A stretch of 64,000 nucleotides of DNA from Triplophysa rosa (Eukaryota; Chordata; Actinopteri; Cypriniformes; Nemacheilidae): positions 6,053,556-6,117,555 of the forward strand of contig NC_079913.1 in assembly GCF_024868665.1 (NCBI RefSeq), in the 5' to 3' direction. The first letter of the stretch is position 1, and the number at the start of each line of letters is the position of its first letter. The notes beneath the pieces were generated by a model. That model was given only the letters and a program-made list of their open reading frames with translations, ran no database searches and was not told the DNA's origin. This document shows, piece after piece, positions 12,551 through 25,134 of this stretch. A program made the translations under genes and the position numbers.

Positions 12551-12728
12551 AAAGGGACAGTTCACCCCAAAATAATTTTCATTCATTCACCCTCATGTCA
12601 CTCAAAATCCGTATGTAACTCTTTCTTCTGTGGATCACAAAAAGAAGATGTTTTAAGAAATGGTTTTGTGTCCACAAAACCAAACTAAACTAAAAAAAAA
12701 AGTAATTTTTGAGTGAACTATTCCTAAA
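12551..12728. mobile_element. Short MITE copy (AGTTCACCC family), internal deletion
   Basis: It runs from 'ttaaagggacagttcacccc' to 'gagtgaactattcctaaa', with the central third missing. It starts about 40 bases after the hAT element. Confidence 0.8.
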
Positions 12729-13295
12729 GAGCGACGACCGCCATTCAGAAGGACCAATGAAGCGCAATCAAGTCGCTCATTCACTTCCTGTGCCAGATCC
12801 AGAGTGTTTATCATTTAACTGCCGCCCTGTTCGGCACAGACTTCCCGCATTCTGATTACTGCAGAGAGAACAGCTGCTCTGGATCTCCTGCAGAGCAACA
12901 AATAGAGAGAGGCAAAGGAACACAGAGCTTGCTTAGTGAATGCTGCAATGCTTGCACTGCAATAACCACAGGATCAGCTCCCTTTGACAAGACAAGAAAT
13001 ACTTGAGCTCCATAAAAAGAGCACCGCAGCCTAGCTCTGATATTCTGACAGGTGCTCGAGTCAGCTACTCATATCACAAAAGCAGTCATTGTTTATATAC
13101 TCTGCTTTTGTCATCTTTAGAAGTGTGCACTGTCTGCTTTTTCTGATATTAAAAGGCGTTCAGTCATACGAATAGTTCAGACTCGAGAGTAAAGTTTGAT
13201 TCACAAATCAGTGAATCACTAGTTGCAAACAATTCTACCCAAGGGCAATGTTTAGCCAATAAAATCTTTGAGACCAGAGGGTCATCAGAAACACA

Positions 13296-13714
13296 CACTA
13301 CCGGTCAAAAGTTTGGGATCACTTGACAAAAATGTTTCTCATGAGCCTAATCTTTTCATCTGTCGATGCAATCTTTGCAACCAAAAATGTAATTGTGCCA
13401 GCGTGTTAATTTCTTTCATTAGCATTTCTTTTTACAATAATAATTAAAAAATGTTACTATTATTTAATATGATTATTTTTGATCAGTTGGACCAAATAAT
13501 GAATAAAAAGCAGCATATTTGAAAATGAGACCTCAAGAAGCAAGATAGACAAGATAAAGTGTACGGTTTTGCAAATTCTAGGCAAAGAGTGAGAACTTTT
13601 ACGATGCTTAAATATAACCAAGTTCATTTATTATATGATTATTCAATTATATTACTAAATGTGGAAAATTTTAAATAAATAATGAGTGATCCTAAACCTT
13701 CGACCGATAGTATA
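13296..13714. mobile_element. Tc1/mariner-type non-autonomous element
   Basis: The left end 'cactaccggtcaaaagtttg' and the reverse complement of the right end 'tactatcggtcgaaggttta' are the terminal repeats of a Tc1/mariner group common in fish; both continue as GGATCACT. The interior has no open frame of note and is AT-rich. Confidence 0.8.
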
Positions 13715-14465
13715 CATTTATTATAAAAATGACATATTAATTATCACTATACTGTATCACTTTGTCAGGCCTGGAAAACAACATTTTTATAGTATTCTCA
13801 ACAATCTGGACCTAGACATTTTATGGAGTGCGATTAAGACGATGACTGTGATTTTACTCCATTTCACACTCTGTTCTCGGTTTAAACATGCCAGTACGAC
13901 GGGTGAAATGAAATGTTCTGCTATGCACAGTGATTCAATCTGGTTCAGGCGTCAATAGCTCACCGGGGTATTACACAGTAGAAGCTTCTGGTTAAGCTTG
14001 GTCGAATTTTTTTCAGCCTTTTGCTATAGATCTCAGAGGCGCTACGTCCGTCACTGATGATTTGGGATATAAACACACTGATTATTTTTCTATTTCTATC
14101 TGTCGGAGAATCGCACTTCACTACATTGTGACATCCTACTACTCGCCATTACACTCAATAGTAATTTGTGTACCATTACCCTTTGGATTTCAGTGGCACA
14201 GGTGTTAGACATATTGACGGAGCGACGATGGAGAATGTCATTTCCGCTTCAATCCACATAAAGGCGGGATGTCAAGTCGATCGATATTCTGTGCAAGCAA
14301 TAAATGTCAGTGCGAGGGGAAAGAGTGGACTAATTACAATTTGGCCCAAGACATTCATCTCGGATCTTCATCGGCTAAGATAGGGAGATGAAAAAGAAGA
14401 GGGTGCCCAACATGAACCCTGGTGCAAATTCTTCCTGACATATGTGCCAAGATGACTTTACGGGT

Positions 14466-14560
14466 ACAAATTTAAAGCAACAACATTGTAACATTATTCA
14501 CTTAATCTCAAGTTGTTTTAAACATGTATGACATTCTTTTTTCATTGAAATACAAAATAT
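14466..14560. mobile_element. Degraded left half of a MITE copy (AGTTCACCC family)
   Basis: Only 'attattcacttaatctcaag' and 'taaacatgtatgacattctt' can be aligned to the family; the remainder has decayed. Confidence 0.45.
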
Positions 14561-14796
14561 GGGAACCTGAATAATGTACTGTAATAAAATATGTTTTTCA
14601 TGCAATTGGATTGAATGGAGACTTGAGCTTTCTAGCAAAGAACCAAAAAGACTAATATAGAGACACTTCAAGTTTTTCCAATTGCCAATTAATCTGTTAA
14701 TTTTGATTAAGTAGTTTTAATACATTTTCTTAAAATTAGACATACGTGTTTGGAACGACATGGATATTTGGTAGATTGACTTTTCCCTTTATTCAT

Positions 14797-15044
14797 AAAG
14801 CGACAGTTCATCCAAAAAAGAAAACACTTTCATTATTTATTCACCCTCATGTCATTCCAAACCTGTATGATGTTCTTTCTTCTGCAGAACAAAAAAGAAG
14901 ATATTTCAAAGATTGTATTGACACAGAACCATTTCTCAAAACATCTTCCTATGCGTTCCAAAGATGAAAGATTATGGAATGACATAAGGGTGATTAAATG
15001 TCAACATGTTTATTTTTGGGTTAACTACCATATCTCTTTAAATT
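14797..15044. mobile_element. Cyprinid palindromic MITE (AGTTCACCC family)
   Basis: It holds 'gcgacagttcatccaaaaaa', 'attcaccctcatgtcattcc', 'tttcttctgcagaacaaaaa' and 'tttttgggttaactac'. Confidence 0.85.
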
Positions 15045-15577
15045 TATTTGGGCAAGATGGTGCCCAATAAACTTTCAACAACTATAGAAATGAAGTTTCA
15101 CTTTAATGTTTGATTCAATTTGCTTTACCAGGCGAGAAGAAAACTGCAGCTTTCCCACATGCACAATTTTAACACAATTAGGAAATCATCACTTCAAGAC
15201 TTCCATTAGCTTCCACTGTGAGTAATGCAGATGAAAGATGGTGGCATTAAACAGCATGTTCTTAACACTGTTGCATCTCCTGATGGGCCAAATGGTGCTT
15301 AGGAAAAAAAGCTGCTAAGAGGGGTTATTCTTTCGACAAGCGTACCAGCAAGGAACATAACATAAGGTGGGTGGTACCATCTAAACTGGTAAGCGTTCCC
15401 TTCATTTGACTTTACAAAGTGGTCTCTGATTCTTGCCTTGCTATAGTATAACAGTAATATTCCCTTAGCTGTGAACCCAGGGAGTAATGCAGGCAGCGAT
15501 CACAGTGCCCTCAGGGCCTGTAACTGAGAGGAAACCTTGGCTTAATGACATCTGGGCCATTTTGCAGTCTCTTTGCA

Positions 15578-15665
15578 AAAAAATAGTTCACCCACGAATG
15601 AAAATTCAGACCTCATTTACTCACCCTCATGTCATTGAAAACTCAAATAAGTCTTATACATTTGC
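15578..15665. mobile_element. Left third of a MITE copy (AGTTCACCC family)
   Basis: It holds 'atagttcacccacgaatgaa' and 'catttactcaccctcatgtc'; the rest is absent. Confidence 0.75.
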
Positions 15666-18101
15666 CGAATTGAAGAATTTAAGACTTAAATTGTGTAGGG
15701 TGAGACTGGGCTCGACAGCTCAGCGCTGAATGTTTGCCATGGTGTTGGGAGGCCGCCGGCATCCGCGAAGGGTCACAGCTGTAGTGTGAGATGGGGCGAG
15801 AAGAGAGCAGCGGAGGCCAGGACAGCGACCAGCTTGCGGACGTTTAAACAAATCACTGATGGATCAAATCACAGCCTCTTCATGCAGCTACTAAGAGTGG
15901 GAGGAAGAAACAAAGATGAGCTGGCTGGGAGCTGTAAATTAGGCTGAAGGATTTGCCGGTAATCCAAACTCATTTTCTCTCTTGACAAAATAAATAAATA
16001 AATAATCATCACGTTTGCTTGAAATCCCAATAGGATGAGGGCGCAGCGAGTCTAAACAGCTAGGCAATGCAAAATAACTTCCAAGGGTTTGGTCAGTGTG
16101 TCTGGACCCACGAAGAGTCATTAAAAGTTTATTGAGTAGTTTAGTGGCAATGCATGTGGCCATTAAACCAAGTGGCTCAAGTCCATTTTCAGTCCAAATA
16201 AAGATTCGTTTTAATAATTAACAATTTGTAGTACCTGTAAAACATTGTGCCAGGCTCAAAAATGAACAATGTTTACTTTAAAATCAAACAGCAATGCACC
16301 AACAACAAGGCTGTCAAAATCGTATATGACATATGCATATAGGATTTGCATGCAAATAAATAACACTTGTTGGAGCGGAAAATTTGTTTTTGATGCAAAT
16401 GCAAACAAGCAAACATCCAGCAAACCAAATAAACACGACAACCTCCCTTGTGGTAAAACTGTCAGAAACAGCCAAGTTTGATTGACAGTTCTTAGAAAAT
16501 AAAAAAGGGCTTTATTTAATCAATTTTTACAAATGTGCCAACGGTGCAATTAAAAATTACCACAACAGTATGAAATTAATACTAGAGCGTCAAAGCTGAC
16601 AGACATTCCAGCCGTATTTTGTCAGCTCAAGTCTGCTATTCAAACAGTAAATGTTATTAGCATTTATATGGCCTTTGTAAAGCCACCGAATCCTCACAGA
16701 AAATATTTCACTCACCATCTTTGAAGCATATTTATTTAGCTTAACATCATGCACGCTGACCACGACCCTGTTGCAGTGAAGCGATGACGTAGCTGCCCCC
16801 TGCAGTGATCACAGAGTCATATCTACCTGAGCTTCTTTTGAAGTGCAGGTCGTGTTTGGCAGTTTCTCTGTAAAGCTCTCTGATAAATGCATTAATGCTA
16901 ATCTGGACTAGCCGAGATAACTGTGAAAAATGCCCAACCGGCAGCTTCTTTCTATTCTGTTCTGATTCTGAAATGTGTCTGTCTTCCTCCTCACCCACCC
17001 TGGAAGAACTGGTTGTGTCTCTGTGCTAAGGACCTCTCATTAGCATTCAGCGCTAACGGCCGCCGATGCCCCGCAGTGGAGGGCGTGGGTCTCCCGGTCG
17101 GAATTTTGAGAGACAAATGGATTTGTAGGGGCAGAGGAGAGGGAAGTGGATACGAACGGGAAGACAGGTGAAGAGGTGATCGGCTGCTCGAACCCCGTGG
17201 CTTGGGTTCAGCCGCGCCACGCCTGTCAATCAAGCTTAGCTCCACGTCAGACGAGGTCGTCCGGAAGGATGCGACAGCGTGCAAACGGAAGCAAACAAAT
17301 CAGGGAGAGATGATTCTTTTTTTGCAAACGTAGAAGCTACACAAACAATAAGCCCTTAGGTTTTGCTCACTTTATCATTTTTATGCATTCTGCAAGAATA
17401 AATTAGGACACCAGCTCCGGCAAATACAAAAACGGCAAACAAGAAATGAAACAATGCTACAACTTCCTGAGGATTAAGAACTGGAACAATTCTGGAACAA
17501 TTCTGAAAGAAGCTTATTCGTGTACGTGCGCACACGACAATGGCATGAATCTTGTTGTTTTACATACAGTACCTCGTGAGCACGGGCATAATGCCGAGAT
17601 TACCATTTCTTTAAATGGTGATGAGTAAACGCTTTATCGCAGTTCGACAGAAATGGCCTCCCACAAGAGCAAGGCAACAAAATATACTCGAGGCTTACTG
17701 TGTACTCAATCCGCAGGGAAGGAAAGTGATGCCACGCACGGATCTTTCTCATTGCAACTTCTTAGCTGGTTGTGTAACCGACTGTGTGGGCTATGCGTAT
17801 CATCTTTCTCCCAAGTAGCGATTCGTCATGCTAGGAAAGCTAGCGCAAATCCAACAGTCAACCGAGCCGCTGAGAGGAACCGTGTTGATGGTGACGTTTG
17901 TATTGTTTAACTATACTTCAAGGCTGGCTTCAAACGTAACCCAGCTGATCTGTGTTTTTCTTTGTGAACAGGCTTTGTTTAGGACATTCACACACGAGCA
18001 CTTTTCAAAAACAGATTTGATTTTTTATTTTAGTGGGTGAGAATAAAAGCACAAAGGAACACTAAACATTCGCTGGCCAGGTCCTAAACATCAATTCAGA
18101 C
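15666..18101. other. Intron sequence, nothing recognised
   Basis: Includes an (AATA)n run at about 15989-16003 and a CpG-retaining patch at 17040-17270 with overlapping short frames on both strands. None resembles a known exon. Confidence 0.5.
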
Positions 18102-18590
18102 TTCACGGTCAAAAGTGTACGGATGCCACCTTCTAATGAATCAGGTTTGGCTATTTTAGCTAGAGTCATTACTTACAGGTGAATTAAAACAAAGAAACAG
18201 CCTTGCAATCTTCTTAGACAAACATTTACAAAAGCATTATGCACAAGGCCATTGTACACTCTATTTCAAGTGCATAAATAAATCACAAGTCTGGTGTTGA
18301 AAAACGTGAAGGCGTGCACAAAGCCAAGCAATGAAGCATCTTTGGGATGAACTGGACTTCTTGTTTTTTTGATGCTCATGTATCCAAATGAAAGTAAATC
18401 CAAAGAGAGTTGCAAAAACAAAAACGCTTTAAAGCTGTCCCAGAAGAGTCACAACTATTAAAGCAGTAATGGGAGGCCTGATTTCTATTAAAAGACTCTC
18501 TCTTTAACACCGAAGGTCGTGCAATTAAAATCTTCACCAAGCACCAAGAAAGTGGTGTTTGGATGTCCACATACATTTGTCAAAGTAGTG
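18102..18590 (+). mobile_element. Old Tc1-like transposon with transposase C-terminal remnants
   Basis: The left end 'cacggtcaaaagtgtacgga' and the right end 'gtccacatacatttgtcaaa', reverse-complemented, are matching Tc1-type termini. Inside, 'gaagcatctttgggatgaac' (about 18330-18350) corresponds to the Tc1 transposase segment that codes H-L-W-D-E-L. A stretch near 18440-18490 reads RRVTTIKAVMGG, matching the family's terminal RRVEAVIAAKGG. Most of the coding region is deleted and several stops are present. Confidence 0.7.
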
Positions 18591-20827
18591 CATCTACACA
18601 ACAAGCTTAAAAGCACTTTACTTTTACACACAACCTTACATTACGGTCTAGGCTTCCATCTGTCAAAAACAATTTTCAATAAATTCTTGCAGGACTGCTG
18701 AGTCCCACTTTTCTTTGACATCATACACAATCTCTCTGACACATCATAAGCTCTGGATCCCTCTGGAGGGCAAGTCGAACATGTACTCTTTTGAATCATC
18801 ACAGTACCTTCTGTACAGGTTTCATAGCGCCATAACCCAAGCCAGGTGGAGAAACAGCTGATCTAAGCCCAGTGGCGTTGACTTCACAGCGTTGGCAATT
18901 TTCACCTCTGATGAGCACAGCATAGGGGAAGCTATCTGTCCCACTGCAGGGCTAGTGTAGGTCAAAGGGGCTCCAGCCACGTCTTTGAAAGAGCAACAAA
19001 ACCAGACCCTTATCTCTACGCTCAAGAGCCTGGCAAGCCTGAAAAGCATTATTTCTGCCAAGTCCTGTATGCAGAGTCAGTGTTGGAGGGGAGTTGAAAA
19101 ACTCCATGGAGTGCTTCCCAACTGATCTATTTAGAGTTTGTTAGGCGCAGACGGCGAGCCAAACAGAAGCGCCTTAAGGCGCTCTTTGTAACTAAGACTG
19201 ATTGGGCCTTGCACAATACTGCCAGGGTGTCTTTTTGTGAAAAGTGATTAACAAGCGACCCACGTTTTACTAATACCGCATATTGTCTACGACCCAAACC
19301 GACTTTAAATGAAGAGTGCAAGGAAGTTTTAAAGACGCGTGGCTAAAACTAGCACACACAAGTAAAAATGCAAGCAGGAATTTTCCAATAGCGTGAAAAA
19401 TTGTATATTCTATGCCATGACTTTTGAAATCGTACATAAAAGCTTCGCCCGGAAACCCCAGAGGCTCTTTCAACAACAATAATTTAGTAGGTGTTGGGTT
19501 TTCCTAAAGCCAAATAGAGAGGCATCCAAACAGAATGAATAGCTGAAGGAGGTGGCATGAATCCTCCTACCCAGCAGTGTGGGTAATTATTTTAAAAAGC
19601 TGTTTGTACTGCGGGCGACATCGGCTTAAGACATGGCAGAGGAACGCAAGAGGATCAATGCTGCCTGGAGGGAAGGTGTCAGAGCTGTGGAGAAGATGCA
19701 GGTTTATAGTACTGATGGGCAACTTCAAAACACTTTGAATCAAACGAAATTCTGTGGCTATGACACAAAAGCAAGCAAGTTTTTTAAAAATGCAAAAACT
19801 AGCAACTTTGCAAAAGCTAAACATGCCAACAGCTTCACTTTAAAGATAGTGAAAGACATATTCATGGTTCCTTGCATTTCGGCCAGGGCAGCAACATTCG
19901 AGAAAATTTTAATAATCACTTCAAAAAGCTAGCCGGAGTGCAACTAAATAGAACGGAGCACTGGGGTATTGAGGCACATCTTTTTAAAGTCAAGTAAGTG
20001 AATAAAATTACCAAAATGGCCATTCTCTGTCACGGCTGTCTTATTAAAGCGAGAGGCCAGCTAAATCTCGTGCCCACTGACAAATCAAAAGGTAAATCCT
20101 GTTTCGTTTTCAACGTTTAAATAGTTGCAGAGCCCCCCTGACAGTTTAGCTTAAGAAATAAAATCCCAAAATGCTAAAGGAACGGAAACTTAATTCAAGG
20201 GCAACAAGTCTTTGTTTCATTCTGACAACTTGATACCGTTGGGTGGACCGCAGCGGAGTGTAAAGTCTCAAAACTGTTTACCAAACATACCGAGGAGAAC
20301 GACTCGGCAGATGGATCCGGATGCACCACGCGGCCCCAATTTCCTTTCGCAACATACTTCATTAACAGTATGTTAATCTCGGGTTTGTTGATATGACTGA
20401 GAATCCATTTCGCTGTCTTTCTCCGAGTGCATCTATCTCTCCGTCTCTCATCAACCTTCATTTGCGACCTTCTCACCGGCTGTCTCTCGAATCGAGTGTT
20501 GCGGTTTCGAAAACGCAGCAAATGGAGGGTTTTCATTCCTGCCATTTAGTCACTTGAAAAGCTCATCTGAAGCCCAGAGCCACGGCATTATCATATGATA
20601 GCAGCGGCAAAGAAAAAGCGCAAGCGTTGAATATGCGCGTAAATAGACTAAAATGTTTTCGAGAGCAAACGCATTGATGTCAATTCTGGCATGAAAATAG
20701 GGTCATACAGCATGTTATAAGATTTATACTGATGTAGATGTTCAGTAAGTTTCGACTTTCAATTTTAACACGCTGGGTTTGGCTGACATCTGTCACTATA
20801 AACATCAAAAAGACATATCTCTAACAA
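18591..20827. other. Intron sequence, nothing recognised
   Basis: Frames at 19633-19932 (plus, 99 codons) and 20195-20545 (minus, 116 codons) show no domain. Confidence 0.5.
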
Positions 20828-21105
20828 TTAAAGGGATGGTTCTCCCAAAACCTCATTTACTCACCCTCTTGTCATTTCAAACCTGTATGACTTTCTTACT
20901 GCAGAACACAAAAGAAGATATTTTGAAGAATGTTGGTAACCGAATTCAACGGACACAAAAACAAAGCAAGTCAATCAGTAACGCTTCTGTTCTTAAAAAT
21001 ATCTTCTTGGGTGTTCTGCAGAAGAAAAAAGTCATACAGGTTTGAAATGGCAAGATGAGTAAATGATGACAACATTTTTATTTTTTTGGGTGAACTACAC
21101 ATTTA
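20828..21105. mobile_element. Cyprinid palindromic MITE (AGTTCACCC family)
   Basis: It runs from 'ttaaagggatggttctccca' to 'tttgggtgaactacacattt', with 'gcagaacacaaaagaagata' and 'gtcatacaggtttgaaatgg' inside. Confidence 0.88.
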
Positions 21106-23372
21106 GTGGTAAATAATAAGTGTATTTTGACATGACAAGTGACAGCGCATATAAATACGACTGCAAAAACTTATTTTCCATCTACACAAGGAAAAGCACA
21201 AAGTAAAGATTTTTTAGGTCTGGCACAATCTACAAAGACAGAGAGCGTCTTTGTATAAGAATAAGACATTTGCTGTACCATGTATTTTTCATCCTACGCA
21301 GATGGCTAGGACAATCGTGTGTTATCGTCCACGATCTTAATTAATTCTATTCAATTAAAAAACAAAGCAGAGCACCTAGAATTTGGATTCATTGTACTGC
21401 AGTATCTAGTAAAAACAGGCCGTAAATGTAAATGCAGAGTACAGCAATAAAAAATATATCTCTCTCTCTCTATATTACATAACAGAATGACAGCAAACTA
21501 ATGGACCGCTGGCTTTTAAACCTAACATATTGCCAGAAAATATATTTTCTAAACCCAAACACACCTGATTCAACAGCTCCGCACATCAAGCACTAGATTT
21601 ATTGAATCAGTTGTGTTAGTTTGGGCTTTGTATGAAAATCCTCTGCCATGGGATCCAGCAATTTGGATGGAAATCAATTTTTGCACCAAATCTGTTCTGC
21701 CCGGGAATTTGAGGTATTGTAGAGGTCAAACAAAGTCAAGCGAACAATTTGCAAACCCCATATGTGGACATGATGCCAAGCAGTGAAATGTCAGGAAATC
21801 TCTATTCACAGGGATCCTGAAGTCCTCAGACACAGCAAAGCCCCCCCTGAGGGCCCTTAAACCTGCACATTCATTCACCAAGACCTAGAAACAACATTAA
21901 AAAAAATGTATTTCTCATCAAGTTTGACATTAGTTAGAAGAAACACAATAGTTATTAAAACTATCCTCTGGAGAATGCCAAATAACAAGATTAATTCAGG
22001 GCATTTGCTTCAAGTCAACAGAACTTCAGTCCCACCTTATAAGCATCCACAGACAGTTTATGAACCAACTAATGCATATTGGACAAAACAAATAAGAACT
22101 TTCTCAAAAAAATGGCAAGCCTAAAACTAACTGGGCGATTCATATCTGCCTCAGGTATTCATTCAGTCTCAGTTAACCAAGTTGTTCTTCGACTGTTTCA
22201 AAGACAGCATCCAAGAAAGACCTAGTCCAAAACATGGACTTGCCAAAGCTAAAAGTTTTGCCTGAAACTTTAAACCTAACTCATATGTAAATGTTGACAA
22301 GTCTTTCCCTAAAAAAGTGGGTGGTGGATTGCCAATACTCCAAAGTCTATCTACGTTTCATTTTATTGCACTTTGTTGTTCGGATCATAAGGCCTTCCAT
22401 CATAACTACAGAACATCAAAGGGGAAATGGTTTTTGATTAATGTTGACATGAACATTTATTCAGGGTTTTCTGAACAACACATCACTCTCTGGCAATTCT
22501 CATCCAAACAAAGGCTGGCTTGTGTAAATTCACACTGGAATACCTTTTGATCTACAGGAGACAATCCAACTTCCAGAGAAGCAATTTAAAGGTCGGTAAT
22601 TTTCCCTTTGTGTTTTACAAAACCAAAAACAGATTTGTTGTATTTGATGTATTTCAATAGGCTGCCAAAACTCAGCCCTTAGGCTGAACCATTTAAGAAG
22701 CCAGTGGGGCAAAACTTAAGACAAGACCATGTACAGGGCTGTTTAATGTCTTGTTGGTCTTCTGTATTCTCAAGGCTTTTCCGGTGAATGCATATATTTT
22801 AGTACTATATAAATAACCGAAGACAAGTTGATAATACAAGCAGCTTATCTGTAATAACATACTGTATTTCAAACATAAGTGAAAACTCCGGCAGAAAATG
22901 ATAGCTTGCTTTTGTAATGCACTTTTACAATGCTTGAATAAACCAAGCGATTTCCATATAAGATGGAGAGATAAGCTTGTACTTATACAAACTTACAATT
23001 GTTTCATAGATAACCAAAGTCATACTTTTCAAACAATGTTATAAATTCGGCTGATTTTAAAATTATTAAGTAGTGTAGACCGCTTTCCAGAAAAAAACTG
23101 TGAAAGCAGAAACACAGATCTGAGTGAGAATCATCTTCCTTGAAGGCATATTTATTTTACTAGCTGAATCAAGAACAACCTCTGAATTTATAGTACACTA
23201 GAAACAGAGGCTATAAAAATCCCCAGTGCCGTATTTCATAGTAGTTGTGCGTGTCTTTTATAGTTCATTTCAAATCAAGTGTTGGTTAAGGGAGTACAAT
23301 GGGTTTACTGTGAATACGTGTGCCTTAAAATACAACTAACATTTTGAAAAAGTCAACCATCTAGACTTCGCT
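21106..23372. other. Intron sequence, nothing recognised
   Basis: Evenly AT-rich, with very few CpG. No repeats or exon-like frames beyond a CT run. Confidence 0.5.
21461..21473. repeat. Short CT microsatellite
   Basis: (TC)n followed by TATA. Confidence 0.8.
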
Positions 23373-23462
23373 CACCAGCTCATGACCAACTAAAGACCAG
23401 CTTAAACCAGCTGCCATGCTTTAAAACATACCTAACCAACATTTGCCGTTTTTTTAACAGGG
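23373..23462. mobile_element. Fragment of the 'accagctaaaaccagc' fish repeat
   Basis: It holds 'accagctcatgaccaactaa', 'gaccagcttaaaccagctgc' and 'aacatttgccgttttttt', words of a very common fish interspersed repeat rich in ACCAGC. Ends are not definable. Confidence 0.5.
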
Positions 23463-24009
23463 TCCGTAATCGTTATTGAGCAAGTAAGTAAAAATCTGTG
23501 TTCTATAATGTTCAATACTGTCGCCTTATCTTGCACCAACTCACAACAGTAAGGTTATAATAATGACAAATGTCAAAAGTAAATGTCAATTTGACGTCAT
23601 TTTACTTCAAGTGTTATAAGAAGTGTGACGTCACGGTGTGAGGTAGTTCAAAAATCTGGCTACCCTAGTAGTAACCAATTAGAATGTATAAGGCATAAGC
23701 TTTTCTGATATAGTCATGTAATCTAGACTCTTGCATAGGTCAGCACTCACGCTTGATAAATCACTAAGTACAAGGAACCATGGCAAAAACGAAATGTTCA
23801 CTAAAATAAATGGATCTAATAACACTAACAACTCATTTTTCCACTCCACTCAGGCAAAATACAGGGCATCCTCGTGCCACCTCAGCAACGACACCACTAA
23901 TGTTGTGAAAAAAAACTTCTTTCATCATCTGCAACCACTACATCTCAATACTCATTGATCACCCGGTTCACTTTCCTCCAAAAAAAAGTGTCGGCAGCAA
24001 TCAATTTAC

Positions 24010-24340
24010 ACATTGTGCCAGCAGGCTTTAATTACGCCGCTTTGTCAAGTAATCGCACGTAATTGCGGCAAGAGTGCTGTTCGGGATGCTTAACTGCAAA
24101 CGATTCAAGTCTCCCCGATGCTCTTTTCAACTTCTGGCTTTGACATCAGGGCGAGCTTTGTGCCGAAGATAAACACGAACGCTCCAGACTGACAAAGAGC
24201 AAGTAATTTGCAGCAAAAATTAGGAAGAGATTGTCGAGGCACGCCAGCATGGCGCATCCCCGGGTACGTCAATAATCCCAGTGGCCTATTGACGTGAAGA
24301 GATCTTGCGGTTCAAGCTAACGCCGCGCTTTTACGGCTAG
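24010..24340. other. Candidate conserved non-coding block
   Basis: Repeat-free, CpG-retaining stretch with homeodomain-like cores ('tttaattacgccgc', 'cgtaattgcgg') and two GACGT-type words ('tacgtcaataatc', 'attgacgtgaag') about 40 bases apart around 24265-24300. Confidence 0.28.
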
Positions 24341-24916
24341 CGCTAAGCTGTCACGACCACAAGTTCTCCCCAAGCCAATTAGCAGTGTTGTTGGATAAAG
24401 GAACTTGGGGGGAAATTGTGGGGGATCTCTCTCACACACACAGCCTCCAGGGACCCAACCGGGCATGCTAACAAGTCCCACGTGCCTAGCCGACACAAAG
24501 AAAAAGAAAAAAACAAAAAGCACCTGAGGCTCTGCCAACACTGTCACTCGTTGTGTCATTCTAGCGGAGCCTTTGAATGTAAACAAATCACAAGCTTCAA
24601 TTAAGAGGGAATTTATAGGTTGCTTTGCCAGAGGGCCCGGGTTGCCATTGTTCTCGTTCACAGTTCGTATTGTCACCAAACATCAGGATTTACAGGCTTT
24701 ACGGGGACTTTGGGGTGTGAACGGTTACATGCGACTAAAGATGAGTGCTGAACTGGGCCACTGAGATTCACTGACTCCAATTTAATTGCTCCCTGCGAGC
24801 AGGAAAGGGGCATATGGCGAGGAAATTGCTGAGGAGTGGTCGACCATGGAGCGGATTATGTTTGCTATATAGTTCCTACAAACACGGCATTCTTACTTGA
24901 CGTTGTTTCTCCGTTG

Positions 24917-24985
24917 TCACCAAAAAATGACAATTCTGACATTATTTACTCATGTTGTTCCAAACAGGTTCTGTTATGTTTTCTG
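24917..24985. mobile_element. MITE fragment (AGTTCACCC family)
   Basis: It holds 'caccaaaaaatgacaattct' and 'tgttgttccaaacaggttct'. A matching right-end word 'agggtgagtaatttacac' lies at about 25272-25290, so 24917-25290 may be one copy opened by a later insertion. Confidence 0.5.
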
Positions 24986-25075
24986 TTAAAAAGGGAAAGT
25001 TGGAAATCATCTGCTAAGTGAATAAATGTCTGTATATGTCTGAGAATTGTTCCAAGTAGATGAGTCAGTGTGAAT

Positions 25076-25134
25076 CAGATCAGTAAATGACTCGTTCTAT
25101 TGAGTCGGTTCTGTTCAATGAACCGACTGATCTG
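25076..25134. repeat. Imperfect palindrome, possible core of a foldback insertion
   Basis: The outer arms CAGATCAGT (25076-25084) and ACTGATCTG (25126-25134) and the inner arms AGTCGGTTC (25103-25111) and GAACCGACT (25120-25128) are exact complements. 'cagtcggttcatcag' recurs at about 25221. Confidence 0.55.

Noticed and set aside
12440..12688. 82-codon plus-strand frame
   Set aside because: It spans the right end of the hAT element and a MITE; not a gene.
19633..19932. Plus-strand frame starting MAEERKRINAAW
   Set aside because: The first 20 residues look protein-like, but the rest is AT-rich translation and no family was recognised.
20195..20545. 116-codon minus-strand frame
   Set aside because: Arg-rich but no known basic domain pattern; not supported by splice signals.
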